Shown here: positions 17,574 to 27,461 of the stretch, one piece after another
Layout of the letters: the number at the start of each line of letters is the position of its first letter
Position numbering within the stretch: the first letter of the stretch is position 1
Assembly: GCF_003544855.1 (NCBI RefSeq)
Contig: NZ_CP032101.1
Coordinates: forward strand, 868,001-932,000
DNA from: Malaciobacter marinus
GTDB lineage: Bacteria; Campylobacterota; Campylobacteria; Campylobacterales; Arcobacteraceae
Direction: 5' to 3'
Length of the DNA stretch: 64,000 bases
Program-made: the position numbers and the translations under genes
The notes under the pieces: model-generated
What the model was told of the DNA's origin: nothing
Database searches by the model: none
Seen by the model: only the letters and a program-made list of their open reading frames with translations

Positions 17574-17699
17574 GGAAACCCGAATTCATTCGGGTTTTAT
17601 CTTTGCACATTTTTTGCACGGATGAATCCGCGCCTCCAAAACACCATGCACGAATAAATTCGAGCCTCCAAACTCTGGAACCTCGAATTCATTCGAGGC
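17574..17699 (+). repeat. REP-like array 4 (pepA - ugd intergenic)
   Basis: Forward units begin at 17574 and 17677. Reverse units lie at 17616-17637 and 17648-17669. Arms are of the CCCGAA/TTCGGG and CTCGAA/TTCGAG types. The stretch from the forward unit through TTTGCACA to the two reverse units separated by AAAACACCAT is repeated nearly identically in array 5, beyond ugd. The first hairpin and its T-rich tail may terminate pepA transcription. The array marks the left edge of the polysaccharide region. Confidence 0.92.
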
Positions 17700-17782
17700 A
17701 CTATTCCCCTTTCTACTTACCTAACCAACTATTAACCACTTTTTATATACAATAAAAACAAAAAATCAAGGTATAAACTATC

Positions 17783-18991
17783 ATGCAAAATAAAAATTAT
17801 AAAATAGCAATAGCAGGTACTGGATATGTAGGACTATCAAACGGAGTTTTACTTTCTCAATACAATGAAGTTGTTGCTCTTGACATTATCCCTGAAAAAG
17901 TAGAACTATTAAACAATAAAAAATCACCAATAGAAGATAAAGAGATTGAAGAGTATTTACAAACAAAAGATTTAAACTTTAAAGCAACTTTAGATAAAAA
18001 CGAAGCATATAAAGATGCTGATTTTGTAATCATTGCAACACCTACAGATTATGACCCTAAAACAAACTATTTTAATACAAAAAGTGTAGAATCTGTAATA
18101 AGCGATGTTTTAAGTATCAATCCAGAAACTTTGATGATTATTAAATCAACTGTTCCAGTTGGATATACAAAATCTTTGGAAGAAAAGTTTGACACACAAA
18201 ATATCATCTTTAGTCCAGAGTTTTTAAGAGAAGGATTAGCTTTATATGACAACTTATATCCAAGTAGAATAATAATAGGTGAACAAAGTAAAAGAGCTGA
18301 AATCTTTGCAACACTTCTAAATCAAGCAGCAATAAAAGAAGATATAAACATACTTTATACAAACTCAACAGAAGCAGAAGCAATCAAACTTTTTTCAAAT
18401 ACATATCTTGCTATGAGAGTAGCTTTTTTCAATGAACTTGATTCTTATGCACAAACTCATAACCTAAGTACAAAACAGATAATTGAGGGTGTAGGCTTAG
18501 ATCCAAGAATAGGAAGTCACTATAACAACCCAAGTTTTGGATATGGAGGATATTGTCTTCCAAAAGATACAAAACAACTAAGAGCAAACTACCAAGATGT
18601 ACCAAATAACCTAATAAGCGCAATAGTAGATGCAAACAGTACAAGAAAAGATTTTATCTCTGATAGTATCATAAAAAAAGCAAGAGAACTATCAAGTGAT
18701 ACAAAAGAGATCAAAGTAGGTATATACAGACTAGTGATGAAATCAGGAAGTGATAACTTTAGAGCAAGCGCTATTCAAGGAATCATGAAAAGAATCAAAG
18801 CAAAAGGTATAGAAGTAGTAGTATATGAACCAGTACTAGAAGAAGAAGACTTCTTTAACTCAAAAGTTATAAAAAACTTAGAAGAGTTCAAAAAAACAAG
18901 TGATGTAATAGTAGCAAACAGAATCTCAGAAGATATAAAAGATGTAGAAAACAAAGTCTACACAAGAGACATCTTCAACAGCGATAGCTAA
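17783..18991 (+). CDS. ugd: UDP-glucose 6-dehydrogenase
   Basis: This enzyme oxidises UDP-glucose twice with NAD to UDP-glucuronate. The N-terminal Rossmann motif is [13 protein letters not shown], the middle motif is STVPVGYT, and the catalytic cysteine is in [14 protein letters not shown]. The 402-residue length and the C-terminal [19 protein letters not shown] segment fit the short Ugd forms of enteric polysaccharide loci. Its substrate comes from GalU (4320). Its product can be used by the GalE-like epimerase at 19427. REP arrays lie directly on both sides, so it is separated from the long operon. Confidence 0.94.
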   Translation: MQNKNYKIAIAGTGYVGLSNGVLLSQYNEVVALDIIPEKVELLNNKKSPIEDKEIEEYLQTKDLNFKATLDKNEAYKDADFVIIATPTDYDPKTNYFNTKSVESVISDVLSINPETLMIIKSTVPVGYTKSLEEKFDTQNIIFSPEFLREGLALYDNLYPSRIIIGEQSKRAEIFATLLNQAAIKEDINILYTNSTEAEAIKLFSNTYLAMRVAFFNELDSYAQTHNLSTKQIIEGVGLDPRIGSHYNNPSFGYGGYCLPKDTKQLRANYQDVPNNLISAIVDANSTRKDFISDSIIKKARELSSDTKEIKVGIYRLVMKSGSDNFRASAIQGIMKRIKAKGIEVVVYEPVLEEEDFFNSKVIKNLEEFKKTSDVIVANRISEDIKDVENKVYTRDIFNSDS

Positions 18992-18992
18992 A

Positions 18993-19320
18993 GGAATCTT
19001 GAATAAATTCGGGGCATTTTTTGCACGAATAAATTCGAGCCTCCAAATCTCGGACACCCGAATTCATTCGGGTCTTTCCACTTTGCACACTTTTTGCACG
19101 GATAAATCCGCGCCTCCAAAACACTCTCATTTCCGGAACCCCGAATTCATTCGGGGCATTGCACGGATAAATCCGCGCCTCCAAAACACCATGCACGAAT
19201 AAATTCGAGCTTCCAAAACTCGGACACCCGAATTCATTCGGGTCTTTCTTTACACACTTTTCACACGAATAAATCCGCGCTTCCAAAATAGCTAAATGGA
19301 ACCTCTAATTCATTCGAGCC
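18993..19320 (+). repeat. REP-like array 5 (ugd - epimerase intergenic), the largest array
   Basis: Ten units are recognisable. Forward units begin at 18993, 19052, 19135, 19222 and 19298. Reverse units lie at 19023-19044, 19096-19117, 19161-19182, 19193-19214 and 19263-19284. Apart from one doubled reverse unit they alternate, as expected of BIME-like structures. The 18993 and 19298 units are worn. It fills most of the roughly 430-bp gap. A -10 box for the next gene follows at 19390. Frames through this region encode only repeat-derived peptides. Confidence 0.93.
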
Positions 19321-19389
19321 ACTACAAAAAATCACAAAAAAGTTTCAAAAATGTCACCTAGATTAACCAAAATTAAAACATAGTTTAAA

Positions 19390-19395
19390 TATAAT
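19390..19395 (+). promoter_or_regulatory. -10 box for the polysaccharide operon
   Basis: A TATAAT hexamer lies between array 5 and the TTG start at 19427, with AAAAGG at 19411-19416 as ribosome binding site. The 22 genes from here to 43148 are separated by at most 32 bases or overlap, so this is the probable main promoter of the whole run. Confidence 0.5.
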
Positions 19396-19426
19396 ATTAG
19401 CCATAAAAATAAAAGGTAATAAAGAT

Positions 19427-20518
19427 TTGAAGATACTAGTAACAGGAACAGCAGGATTTATAGGTTATCATCTAACTAAAAAACTTCTGCAAAGAGGAGA
19501 TGAAGTAGTAGGACTTGATAATATCAATGATTATTATGACCAAAACTTAAAATATGCAAGATTAAATGAACTAGGAATAAACAAAGAAGATATAGAAGCT
19601 GAACTTTTATCTTCATCTACAATAAATAGTACAAAATATTCAAATCATAAATTTATAAAAGCAAACCTTGAAGATACAGAAACTATAAATAGAATTTTTC
19701 AAGAAGAAAAATTTGATGCAGTATGTAATCTTGCAGCACAAGCTGGAGTTAGATACTCACTTGAAAATCCACATGCATATATCCAAAGTAATATAGTGGG
19801 ATTTTTAAATATCCTTGAAGCTTGTAGAAATTTTGATGTTAAAAACTTATCATTTGCAAGTAGTTCATCTGTTTATGGATTAAATAAATCACAACCTTTT
19901 AAAACTATAGACCATACAGACCATCCTGTGTCTCTTTATGCTGCTACAAAAAAATCAAATGAAATGATGGCACATTCTTATGCCCATCTTTATGGTATAT
20001 GTACTACAGGTCTTCGGTTTTTTACTGTTTATGGTCCATATGGAAGACCAGATATGGCACCTATGCTTTTTACAGACGCAATACTAAATAATAGAGAAAT
20101 AAAAGTTTTTAATCATGGTGATATGAGCAGGGATTTTACTTATATAGATGACATAGTAGATGGCGTTATAAAAGTAATAGATAATCCAGCTAAGCCAATA
20201 GAAACTTCAAGTTCATTGAATGCTGATTTTGATAAAAATCTTCCATTAGATAAGTCAACAGCTTCTTATAAAATATATAATATAGGAAATAATGCTCCTA
20301 TAAAACTAATGGATTTTATAAATACTCTAGAAAAAGCCATAGGTAAAGAAGCTAAAAAGAACTTTTTGCCAATGCAAGATGGAGATGTAAAAAGTACCTA
20401 TGCAGATGTAAGTGATTTGATAAATGATTTTGAATATAAACCAAATACAATACTTGAAAATGGTATTAAAAAGTTTGTAAAATGGTATAAAGAATTTTAT
20501 GAAATTAAAGGGAAATAA
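19427..20518 (+). CDS. GalE-like epimerase, probable UDP-glucuronate 4-epimerase
   Basis: This extended SDR protein of 363 residues has NAD motif [10 protein letters not shown], substrate-region SSSSVYG and the catalytic YAATK. The segments [18 protein letters not shown] and [14 protein letters not shown] are typical of the UDP-glucuronate 4-epimerase group (LpsL/Cap1J-like), which makes UDP-galacturonate. A 15-20 residue insert rich in serine and threonine lies near residue 65. Initiation is at TTG, chosen because the NAD fold begins immediately ([10 protein letters not shown]). It is the first gene of the long operon, and its proposed substrate is the product of the neighbouring ugd. The exact sugar specificity is inferred. 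Confidence 0.8.
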   Translation: MKILVTGTAGFIGYHLTKKLLQRGDEVVGLDNINDYYDQNLKYARLNELGINKEDIEAELLSSSTINSTKYSNHKFIKANLEDTETINRIFQEEKFDAVCNLAAQAGVRYSLENPHAYIQSNIVGFLNILEACRNFDVKNLSFASSSSVYGLNKSQPFKTIDHTDHPVSLYAATKKSNEMMAHSYAHLYGICTTGLRFFTVYGPYGRPDMAPMLFTDAILNNREIKVFNHGDMSRDFTYIDDIVDGVIKVIDNPAKPIETSSSLNADFDKNLPLDKSTASYKIYNIGNNAPIKLMDFINTLEKAIGKEAKKNFLPMQDGDVKSTYADVSDLINDFEYKPNTILENGIKKFVKWYKEFYEIKGK

Positions 20519-20523
20519 ATTTA

Positions 20524-21693
20524 ATGCAAAAACAAAGTAAAATAATTTCTGAAATGAAAAAAGTATTATTAGTATTTGGAACAAGACCAGAAGCTATAAA
20601 AATGGCTCCACTAGTAAAAGCATTTGAAAATGAATCTAATATTGAAGTAAAGGTATGTGTAACAGCACAACATAGAGAAATGCTTGATCAAGTACTAGAA
20701 TTGTTTGACATTAAACCTGATTATGATTTGAATCTTATGAAACCAGGACAAGATTTATATGATATTACATCAAATGTACTTTTAGGATTAAAAGGTGTAT
20801 TAAGTGAATTTAAACCTGACATAATGCTTGTACATGGTGATACTACAACTACAAGTTCAGCTAGTTTAGCTGCATTTTATCAACAAATAAAAGTAGGTCA
20901 TGTAGAAGCAGGACTTCGAACAGGGGATATATATAGCCCATGGCCAGAAGAAGCTAACAGACAAATTACTGGTGTATTAGCTAATTATCATTTTGCACCT
21001 ACTTCTGCAAGTAAAAACAATCTTTTAAAAGAAAACAAAGACCCTAAAAATATTATCGTAACAGGAAATACAGTAATAGATGCACTATTTTTAGCATTAG
21101 AAAAAATAAAAAACAATAGTGAACTAAAAAACAAAATCCACCAATCACTAATTACTAATCACTATTCACTACAAGATAATCGTAAGATTATCTTGGTAAC
21201 AGGTCATAGAAGAGAAAATCACGGTGAAGGTTTTATAAATATATGTGAAGCATTAAAAACTATTGCAGTAAATAATCCTAACATAGATATAGTTTACCCA
21301 GTACATTTAAATCCAAATGTTCAAAAACCAGTAAAAGAGATACTATCAAACACTTCAAATGTATATTTGATAAATCCACTTCAATATGAACAGTTTATTT
21401 ATATGATGGACAAATCATATTTTATCATAACTGATAGTGGAGGAGTGCAAGAAGAAGCACCATCTTTAGGTAAACCAGTATTAGTTATGAGAGAAACAAC
21501 AGAAAGACCAGAAGCAGTTGAAGCTGAAACAGTTAAGTTAGTAGGAACTAATAAAATAATAATTATAGAAGAAGCACAAAAGCTTATAGATGATAAAGCA
21601 GAATATGAAAAAATGAGTAAAGCACATAATCCTTATGGAGATGGTAAAGCTTGTGAAAGAATTGTAGAATTTATAAAGGGAGTAGAATTTTAA
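20524..21693 (+). CDS. UDP-HexNAc 2-epimerase (WecB/WbpI type)
   Basis: The non-hydrolysing UDP-N-acetylglucosamine 2-epimerase signatures are present: [44 protein letters not shown] and [17 protein letters not shown]. Either the ATG at 20524 (389 residues) or the one at 20554 (379 residues, starting [14 protein letters not shown]) may be used. With the dehydrogenase that follows, the pair could make UDP-ManNAcA (WecBC). Given the amination genes next door, a WbpI role, epimerising UDP-GlcNAc(3NAc)A, is equally possible. A run of four heptamers lies inside the gene at 21143-21170. Confidence 0.9.
   Translation: MQKQSKIISEMKKVLLVFGTRPEAIKMAPLVKAFENESNIEVKVCVTAQHREMLDQVLELFDIKPDYDLNLMKPGQDLYDITSNVLLGLKGVLSEFKPDIMLVHGDTTTTSSASLAAFYQQIKVGHVEAGLRTGDIYSPWPEEANRQITGVLANYHFAPTSASKNNLLKENKDPKNIIVTGNTVIDALFLALEKIKNNSELKNKIHQSLITNHYSLQDNRKIILVTGHRRENHGEGFINICEALKTIAVNNPNIDIVYPVHLNPNVQKPVKEILSNTSNVYLINPLQYEQFIYMMDKSYFIITDSGGVQEEAPSLGKPVLVMRETTERPEAVEAETVKLVGTNKIIIIEEAQKLIDDKAEYEKMSKAHNPYGDGKACERIVEFIKGVEF
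21143..21170 (+). repeat. four tandem heptamers of consensus AATCACT inside the 2-epimerase gene
   Basis: Four consecutive 7-base units differ from AATCACT by at most one or two bases each. They encode part of the linker [11 protein letters not shown] just before [13 protein letters not shown], between the two halves of the enzyme. The total of 28 bases is not a multiple of three, so a gain or loss of one unit would shift the frame. The repeat may be chance or an inserted short tandem repeat. Confidence 0.6.
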
Positions 21694-22886
21694 TGACTAA
21701 TAAAAAAATATGTGTGATAGGACTTGGATATATAGGACTTCCAACAGCAGCACTTCTAGCAAACAGGGGATATGAAGTACATGGTGTAGATGTAGTACAA
21801 AGTACAGTTGACACTATAAATCAAGGTAAAATCCATATTGTGGAACCTGAACTTGATACCTTTGTAAAAAGTGCAGTAAATAGTAATAAGTTAAAAGCAA
21901 GTTTAAAGCCTGATGTTGCTGATGTTTTTATAATAGCAGTACCTACTCCTTTTCATAAAGGCTATGTTCCAAACACTGATTATATTATAAGTGCAACAAA
22001 AGCAATAGCACCATATGTAAAAGAAAATAATATAGTAATATTAGAATCAACTTCTCCTGTGGGAACTACAGAACTTGTCGAAAAAACTTTAAAAGAAGAA
22101 AATGTAAATACATCTAAGCTTTATATATCACATTGTCCAGAGAGAGTTTTACCAGGCCATATCATGAGAGAATTGGTAGAAAATGATAGAATAGTAGGTG
22201 GTCTTACACAAGAAGCTACAGAAAAAACTGTAGAATTTTATAAAACTTTTGTAAGTGGAGATGTACTAAGTACAGATGCAAGAACAGCTGAGATGGCAAA
22301 ACTAACTGAAAACTCTTTTAGAGATACAAATATAGCCTTTGCAAATGAACTTAGTATGCTTTGTGATAAGTTTGATATAAATGTATGGGAATTGATAGAA
22401 CTTGCAAATAGACATCCAAGAGTAAATATCCTTCAACCAGGAGCTGGTGTTGGAGGTCATTGTATAGCAGTTGACCCGTGGTTTATAGTACATGCAGGTG
22501 GAAAAACAGCTAAGATGATAAAAACAGCAAGAGAAGTAAACACATACAAAACAGAGTGGGCTATAGAAAAGATAAAAAATGCAGCATTAGAATTTAAAAA
22601 TGCAAATGGAAGAAAAGCAAAAGTAGCTTGTATGGGATTGTCTTTCAAGCCAGATATTGATGACTTAAGAGAATCACCTGCTCTTTATATAGCAAGAAGA
22701 CTTAAAGCTGATGGTTTAGATATATTAGCAGTAGAACCAAATATAGAAAGTCATGAAGAATTAGAAATTATTGATTATAGAAAAGCTTTAGAAGAAGCAG
22801 ATATAATTACTTTTCTAGTAGCTCATAAAGAATTTAAAAATATTAATATTAAAACTGATTTAGATTTTTGTGGAATAATTAAATAG
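21693..22886 (+). CDS. UDP-HexNAc 6-dehydrogenase (WecC/WbpA type)
   Basis: This 397-residue NAD-dependent nucleotide-sugar dehydrogenase has the Rossmann motif IGLGYIGLPTAALLANRGYEV, ESTSPVGTTE, and the catalytic cysteine in GVGGHCIAVDPWFIV. The GHCIAVDPWF form is that of WecC/WbpA proteins rather than of UDP-glucose dehydrogenases. It would oxidise C6 of UDP-GlcNAc (WbpA) or UDP-ManNAc (WecC) to the uronic acid. The start overlaps the epimerase stop. The following genes match the later steps of the WbpA route, which favours that assignment. Confidence 0.9.
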   Translation: MTNKKICVIGLGYIGLPTAALLANRGYEVHGVDVVQSTVDTINQGKIHIVEPELDTFVKSAVNSNKLKASLKPDVADVFIIAVPTPFHKGYVPNTDYIISATKAIAPYVKENNIVILESTSPVGTTELVEKTLKEENVNTSKLYISHCPERVLPGHIMRELVENDRIVGGLTQEATEKTVEFYKTFVSGDVLSTDARTAEMAKLTENSFRDTNIAFANELSMLCDKFDINVWELIELANRHPRVNILQPGAGVGGHCIAVDPWFIVHAGGKTAKMIKTAREVNTYKTEWAIEKIKNAALEFKNANGRKAKVACMGLSFKPDIDDLRESPALYIARRLKADGLDILAVEPNIESHEELEIIDYRKALEEADIITFLVAHKEFKNINIKTDLDFCGIIK

Positions 22887-22895
22887 GAAGAAAAA

Positions 22896-23978
22896 ATGAA
22901 AATAAATTTTATAGATTTACAGGGACAATATCAAAAGTATAAAAAGGAAATTGATAAAGAAATACAAGAAGTATTAGATACATCTATGTATATTGGTGGA
23001 AAAGTTAAAGAACTTGAAGAAAATTTAGCAAATTTTGTAGGTTGTAAACATGCAATAGCTTGTAGTAGTGGAACAGATGCTTTACTTTTGGCATTGATGG
23101 CTTTAGATATAAAAGCAGGTGATGAAGTTATAACTACACCATTTACATTTATTGCTACAGCTGAAATGATAGCATTTATAGGAGCAATTCCAGTTTTTGT
23201 TGATATTGATGAAAAAACATATAATATTGATGTAACGCAAATAGAAGAGAAAATTACAGCTAAGACAAAAGCTATCATGCCAGTATCTCTTTTTGGTCAA
23301 ATATCTAATATGGATGTAATTAATAAAATTGCAAAAAAACATAATATTAAAGTTATTGAAGATGCTGCTCAAAGTTTTGGTGCTACTTATAAAGGTATAA
23401 AATCTTGTAATCTTTCAGATATAGGTACGACATCATTTTTCCCCGCAAAACCACTTGGATGTTATGGTGATGGAGGAGCTGTATTTACAAACAATGATGA
23501 GCTTGCTTCTAAAATAAGAATTTTTTTAAACCATGGGCAAACTCAAAGATATAAACATAGTCATATTGGTATCAATGGAAGACTTGATGCTATGCAAGCT
23601 GGTGTTTTAAATATTAAGTTAAAATATTTTGATAAAGAAATTGCACAAAGAGGAATAGTTGCTAAAAAATATAATGAAAATCTAAAAGATATAATTATTC
23701 CATTTGTGGAAGAAGATAATTTATCTGTTTGGGCTCAATATTGTATAAGAGTAAAAGATAGAGATGCAATGCTGAAAAAATGTGCAGATAAAGGCGTTCC
23801 AACTGGAGTGTATTATCCAATACCTTTACACCTTCAAGAAGTATTTCAGTATTTGGGATATAAAAATGGAGATTTCCCTATTACTGAAAAAGTTTCACTA
23901 GATATAATGGCACTCCCAATGTCTGCATTTTTAACAAAAGAAGAACAAGATTATATTATCGAGGTAGTAAATGGCTAA
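22896..23978 (+). CDS. DegT-family sugar aminotransferase (WbpE-like)
   Basis: This 360-residue PLP aminotransferase carries out amination of a keto-sugar nucleotide. Family segments are FIDLQGQYQKYKKEIDKEI at the start, CSSGTDALLLALMAL, EDAAQSFGATYKG and TSFFPAKPLGCYGDGGA, whose lysine is the PLP ligand. The opening and the FFPAKPLG form resemble WbpE, which aminates C3 of UDP-2-acetamido-3-keto-glucuronate. The next two genes look like WbpD and WbpB and overlap each other or this gene, which supports the role. Confidence 0.87.
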   Translation: MKINFIDLQGQYQKYKKEIDKEIQEVLDTSMYIGGKVKELEENLANFVGCKHAIACSSGTDALLLALMALDIKAGDEVITTPFTFIATAEMIAFIGAIPVFVDIDEKTYNIDVTQIEEKITAKTKAIMPVSLFGQISNMDVINKIAKKHNIKVIEDAAQSFGATYKGIKSCNLSDIGTTSFFPAKPLGCYGDGGAVFTNNDELASKIRIFLNHGQTQRYKHSHIGINGRLDAMQAGVLNIKLKYFDKEIAQRGIVAKKYNENLKDIIIPFVEEDNLSVWAQYCIRVKDRDAMLKKCADKGVPTGVYYPIPLHLQEVFQYLGYKNGDFPITEKVSLDIMALPMSAFLTKEEQDYIIEVVNG

Positions 23979-24480
23979 TAATATTTATATTCATTCAACT
24001 GCAAATGTTTCCGAACAAGCAAAAATAGGTGAGGGTACAAAAATATGGATTAATTCTCAAATTAGAGAAAAAAGTGAAATTGGAAGTAATTGTATTATTT
24101 CAAAAGATACATATATTGATACAGAAGTAAAAATAGGAAATAATTGTAAAATTCAAAATAGTGTATCAGTTTATCATGGTGTAACCATAGAAAATGATGT
24201 TTTTGTAGGGCCAAATGCTTGTTTTACAAATGATAAAGTTCCAAGAGCATTTGACCTTGAGTGGAAAATTACTCCCACATTAGTAAAAAAAGGTGTTAGT
24301 ATAGGTGCAAATGCAACTATAGTATGTGGTATAACTTTAGGTGAATATTGTATGGTGGCTGCTGGTAGCGTAGTGACAAAAGATGTAGAACCGTATAGTT
24401 TAGTGATGGGAAATCCAGCTAAACATTATAGTTACGTAGACAAAATGGGAAATAAAATAGAAGGTAAGCCAAATGAGTAG
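23971..24480 (+). CDS. hexapeptide N-acetyltransferase (WbpD-like)
   Basis: This 169-residue left-handed beta-helix acyltransferase has many hexapeptide repeats, among them IGEGTKIWI, IGNNCKIQNSVSVYHGV, NDVFVGPNACFTND and IGANATIVCGITLGEYCMVAAGSVVTKDV. The GPNACFTNDKVPRAF segment is characteristic of enzymes that acetylate UDP-3-amino-sugars. WbpD acetylates the 3-amino group of UDP-GlcNAc3NA. The gene overlaps the aminotransferase upstream by 8 bases and the oxidoreductase downstream by 8 bases. Confidence 0.87.
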   Translation: MANNIYIHSTANVSEQAKIGEGTKIWINSQIREKSEIGSNCIISKDTYIDTEVKIGNNCKIQNSVSVYHGVTIENDVFVGPNACFTNDKVPRAFDLEWKITPTLVKKGVSIGANATIVCGITLGEYCMVAAGSVVTKDVEPYSLVMGNPAKHYSYVDKMGNKIEGKPNE

Positions 24481-25429
24481 TAATGTTGTAAAAATAGGGC
24501 TTTTAGGTGTTGGTAAGATGGGACAAAACCATCTTAGAAATCTTGCTATGTTAAAGCAATTAGAAATAGCTTTTATATTTGACTTTGATAAAGAGGTTTG
24601 TGAAAAAATGTCTAAACTATATAATGTACCTATTTCACAAAACCTTGATGAAGATTTGCAAAAAGTAGATGGGGTAGTTATAGTTACTCCTACTTTTACA
24701 CATGCAGATTATATAAAACAAGTATCAAAATACGTAAAAAATATATTTGTAGAAAAACCATTAACTGATACTCTTGAATCTAGTAAAGAAATTGTAGAAC
24801 TTACGAAAAAATTAAATCTTAATATACAAGTTGGATTTATAGAAAGATATAATTCTGCAGTTGTTGCTCTTGAAAAAGTAATAAAAAATAGTAATAACAT
24901 TATAAATATAGATTTTTCTAGAACTAATAAAGTTAGTTCTAGAATTACAGATGTTGATGTAATAATTGATTTAATGATTCATGATATTGATTTAGCACTT
25001 ACTTTTAATGGAAAACCTAAAAAAGTTGAGGCTCATGGATATGTAAAAGATGGTATGGCTGAATATGCAAGAGCTATAATAACACATGAAAATGGTTCAT
25101 TTTCTAATGTTGTAGCAAGCAGAATTACTGAAAAAAGAATAAGACATATAAGTGCTACTTGTGATGATATGTATATTGATTGTAATTTACTTAGTAAAGA
25201 AGTTCATGTAAATAAACAATCAATAGAACAATATCTTGATAATGTATCAATTTCTTCAAAATCTGAAACAGTTGATGTTAGACCGCAAGAAGGACTATTA
25301 CTTGAACTTATGGATTTTGTAAAAATTTGTCAAGGTGAAAATGTAAAAGTAGCTAATGAAGATGATGGATTACTTGCTATGGAAGTAGCCAATGAAGTAC
25401 AAAAACAAATTATGGAAGCAAATAAATGA
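24473..25429 (+). CDS. Gfo/Idh/MocA sugar-nucleotide oxidoreductase (WbpB-like)
   Basis: This 318-residue NAD(P)-dependent oxidoreductase has the dinucleotide motif GLLGVGKMGQNHLRNL, the signature FVEKPLTDT and the substrate-domain segment IDLMIHDIDLAL. In the WbpA-B-E-D route a protein of this family oxidises C3 of UDP-GlcNAcA before transamination. Position between a WbpD-like and an SDR gene, with overlaps on both sides, supports a WbpB role. The family has many substrates, so the specific reaction rests on context. Confidence 0.83.
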   Translation: MSSNVVKIGLLGVGKMGQNHLRNLAMLKQLEIAFIFDFDKEVCEKMSKLYNVPISQNLDEDLQKVDGVVIVTPTFTHADYIKQVSKYVKNIFVEKPLTDTLESSKEIVELTKKLNLNIQVGFIERYNSAVVALEKVIKNSNNIINIDFSRTNKVSSRITDVDVIIDLMIHDIDLALTFNGKPKKVEAHGYVKDGMAEYARAIITHENGSFSNVVASRITEKRIRHISATCDDMYIDCNLLSKEVHVNKQSIEQYLDNVSISSKSETVDVRPQEGLLLELMDFVKICQGENVKVANEDDGLLAMEVANEVQKQIMEANK

Positions 25430-26385
25430 GACCAAATATAAAAAATAGCACTATTCTTGTAACAGGTGGAGCAGGATTTATAGGAAGTCACTTAGTTGAT
25501 AGGCTTATCAATGAAGGTGCGAGTGAAGTAATTGTAGTAGATAATCTTTTTGTTGGAAGTGAAGACAATTTAAAAGATGCTATTTCAAAAGGAGCTATAC
25601 TTTATAAAGATGATATTGAGATAACTTCATCACTAGATTATATTTTTGAAAAGCATGATATTGATATTGTATTTAATTGTGCTACAAAAGCTTTAAATTA
25701 CTCTTTTGTAAATCCTAAAAATGCATTTGATACAAATGTGAATGGTGTATTAAATATTTTAGAACACCAAAGAAAAGGACATTTTAAAACACTTGTCCAT
25801 TTTTCTACTTCTGAAGTGTATGGAAGTGCCGTATATGAGCCAATGGATGAAAAACATCCTGTAAAGCCAACTACAACATATGCAGCAGGAAAAGCAGCAG
25901 CTGATATTGCTATTCATAGCTGGGTAAATATGTTTGATTTAGATGTTTTTATAGTAAGGCCTTTTAATAATTATGGTCCAAGACAAAATTATAAAGGTTA
26001 TTTAGCAGGAGTTATTCCTATTACAGCATATAGAATATTAAAAGGAATAAGTCCTGAAATACATGGTAGTGGATTACAAACAAGAGATTTTATATATGTA
26101 GAAGATACTGTAGATGCTATTATAAAGCTTTATCCACTTATGGAAAAAGCAGATAGTATAAATATATCAACTGATGGTCAAATTTCAATGAAAGAAGTAA
26201 TTTATAATATAGCTGATATTATGAATTTTAAAGGTGATATTATTAATAAACCTGAAAGAGGTGCAGATGTAAAATCACATAATGCAAGTAATAAAAAAGT
26301 GAAATCTATGATTGATTACCAATTAACGCCATTTGACGAAGGACTTAAAAAAACAATTGAATGGTATAAGGAAAATATAAAATGA
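25426..26385 (+). CDS. SDR nucleotide-sugar 4,6-dehydratase or epimerase
   Basis: This 319-residue extended SDR has the NAD motif VTGGAGFIGSHLVDRL, the active-site strand HFSTSEVYGSA and the catalytic YAAGK. RPFNNYGPRQNYKG and TRDFIYVEDTVDAI follow. STSEVYG with a following PxDEKHP is the pattern of LegB-type retaining UDP-HexNAc 4,6-dehydratases, while related epimerases and decarboxylases share parts of it. Next to an aminotransferase and a formyltransferase, a 4,6-dehydratase fits best. It overlaps both neighbours by 4 bases. Confidence 0.75.
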   Translation: MRPNIKNSTILVTGGAGFIGSHLVDRLINEGASEVIVVDNLFVGSEDNLKDAISKGAILYKDDIEITSSLDYIFEKHDIDIVFNCATKALNYSFVNPKNAFDTNVNGVLNILEHQRKGHFKTLVHFSTSEVYGSAVYEPMDEKHPVKPTTTYAAGKAAADIAIHSWVNMFDLDVFIVRPFNNYGPRQNYKGYLAGVIPITAYRILKGISPEIHGSGLQTRDFIYVEDTVDAIIKLYPLMEKADSINISTDGQISMKEVIYNIADIMNFKGDIINKPERGADVKSHNASNKKVKSMIDYQLTPFDEGLKKTIEWYKENIK

Positions 26386-27461
26386 TAAAGCTTATAAAAC
26401 CTTATATATCTTTTGAAGAAGTTCAAAATGAATTTAAGCAAATCTTCGATAGTGGGTGGTTTACAAAAGGTAAATTTGTAGAAGAATTTAGAAATGAAAT
26501 TAAATATTACACAAGAGCTGAGTATTGTTATCTTACAACTTCTGCTACTACAGCTCTTACTATGGCTCTTAAAGCCATTGATGTAAAGGCTGGTGATGAA
26601 ATAATATTATCAGATTTTTCTTTTCCTGCAACATCAAATGTAGTAGAAGATATTGGTGCAACACCAATTTTTGCAGATGTTGATTTGAATACTTTTAATA
26701 TGCTTCCAAAACAATTGGAATGTAAAATTACTTCAAAAACAAAAGCAGTTATATTTGTAGATGCTCTTGGAAATCCTAGTGGAATTCATGAGATTAAAAA
26801 GATATGTGAAAAATATAATTTACCACTTATAGAAGATGGAGCTTGTGCGATAGGAAGTAGTGAGTTTGGTGTGAGATGTGGAAATATAGCAGATATTACC
26901 TGCTTTAGTTTTCATCCTAGAAAATTACTTACTACTGGCGAAGGTGGAGCTATAACTTTCAATGACTCAAAATTTGTAGATTTTTTCGAAATCAAATTAA
27001 ATCATGGTGCAAAAGTTGTGAATGGTAAGTTTGATTTTGTAGATTATGGATACAACTATAGAGTACCAGAACTTCAATGTGTAATGGGAATAAAACAAGT
27101 TAAAAAACTAGATAAGATAGTAAAATCAAGAAATTTGATAAGAGAACAATATATTCAATTACTAGAGCCGTTAGGTTTTCAAGTACAACAAATATCTCGT
27201 GATGTAGTTTACAATGTCCAATCTTTAGTCTTTAAAGTACCAGAAAATATAAATAGAGATGAATTGATTAAATACTTAAAACAACAAAATATTGAAAGTA
27301 CTATTGGTACTTATTGTTTAAGTCGAGGAACTTACTATGCTAAAAAATATAACGATGTTCAACCAAATGCAAAATATTTAGAGGAGAATACTATTACATT
27401 ACCTTGTTATGATGAGGTAGATATAAAGTATATTTCTGAAAAAATCAAAGAGTTTGTATGA
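26382..27461 (+). CDS. DegT-family sugar aminotransferase
   Basis: This second PLP aminotransferase of 359 residues differs from the WbpE-like one. Segments include YCYLTTSATTALTMALKAI, SDFSFPATSNVVEDIG, EDGACAIGSSEFG and CFSFHPRKLLTTGEGG, whose lysine binds PLP. The SFHPRK form is common in enzymes aminating C4 of 4-keto-6-deoxy sugars. It overlaps the dehydratase-like gene upstream and the formyltransferase downstream, suggesting a three-step module giving a 4-formamido sugar. The sugar and stereochemistry cannot be told from sequence. Confidence 0.82.
   Translation: MIKLIKPYISFEEVQNEFKQIFDSGWFTKGKFVEEFRNEIKYYTRAEYCYLTTSATTALTMALKAIDVKAGDEIILSDFSFPATSNVVEDIGATPIFADVDLNTFNMLPKQLECKITSKTKAVIFVDALGNPSGIHEIKKICEKYNLPLIEDGACAIGSSEFGVRCGNIADITCFSFHPRKLLTTGEGGAITFNDSKFVDFFEIKLNHGAKVVNGKFDFVDYGYNYRVPELQCVMGIKQVKKLDKIVKSRNLIREQYIQLLEPLGFQVQQISRDVVYNVQSLVFKVPENINRDELIKYLKQQNIESTIGTYCLSRGTYYAKKYNDVQPNAKYLEENTITLPCYDEVDIKYISEKIKEFV

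Noticed and set aside
18975-19286. 103-codon reverse-strand frame after ugd
   Set aside because: It consists almost entirely of translated REP units and overlaps the end of ugd.
18993-19320. CRISPR array
   Set aside because: Units alternate in orientation, are palindromic and vary in arm sequence, and spacers are short and uneven. No cas gene is near.
20524-22886. Enterobacterial common antigen genes wecB and wecC
   Set aside because: No other eca genes are present, and the neighbours match the Wbp-type diacetamido uronic acid route, so the family names are used only as descriptors.
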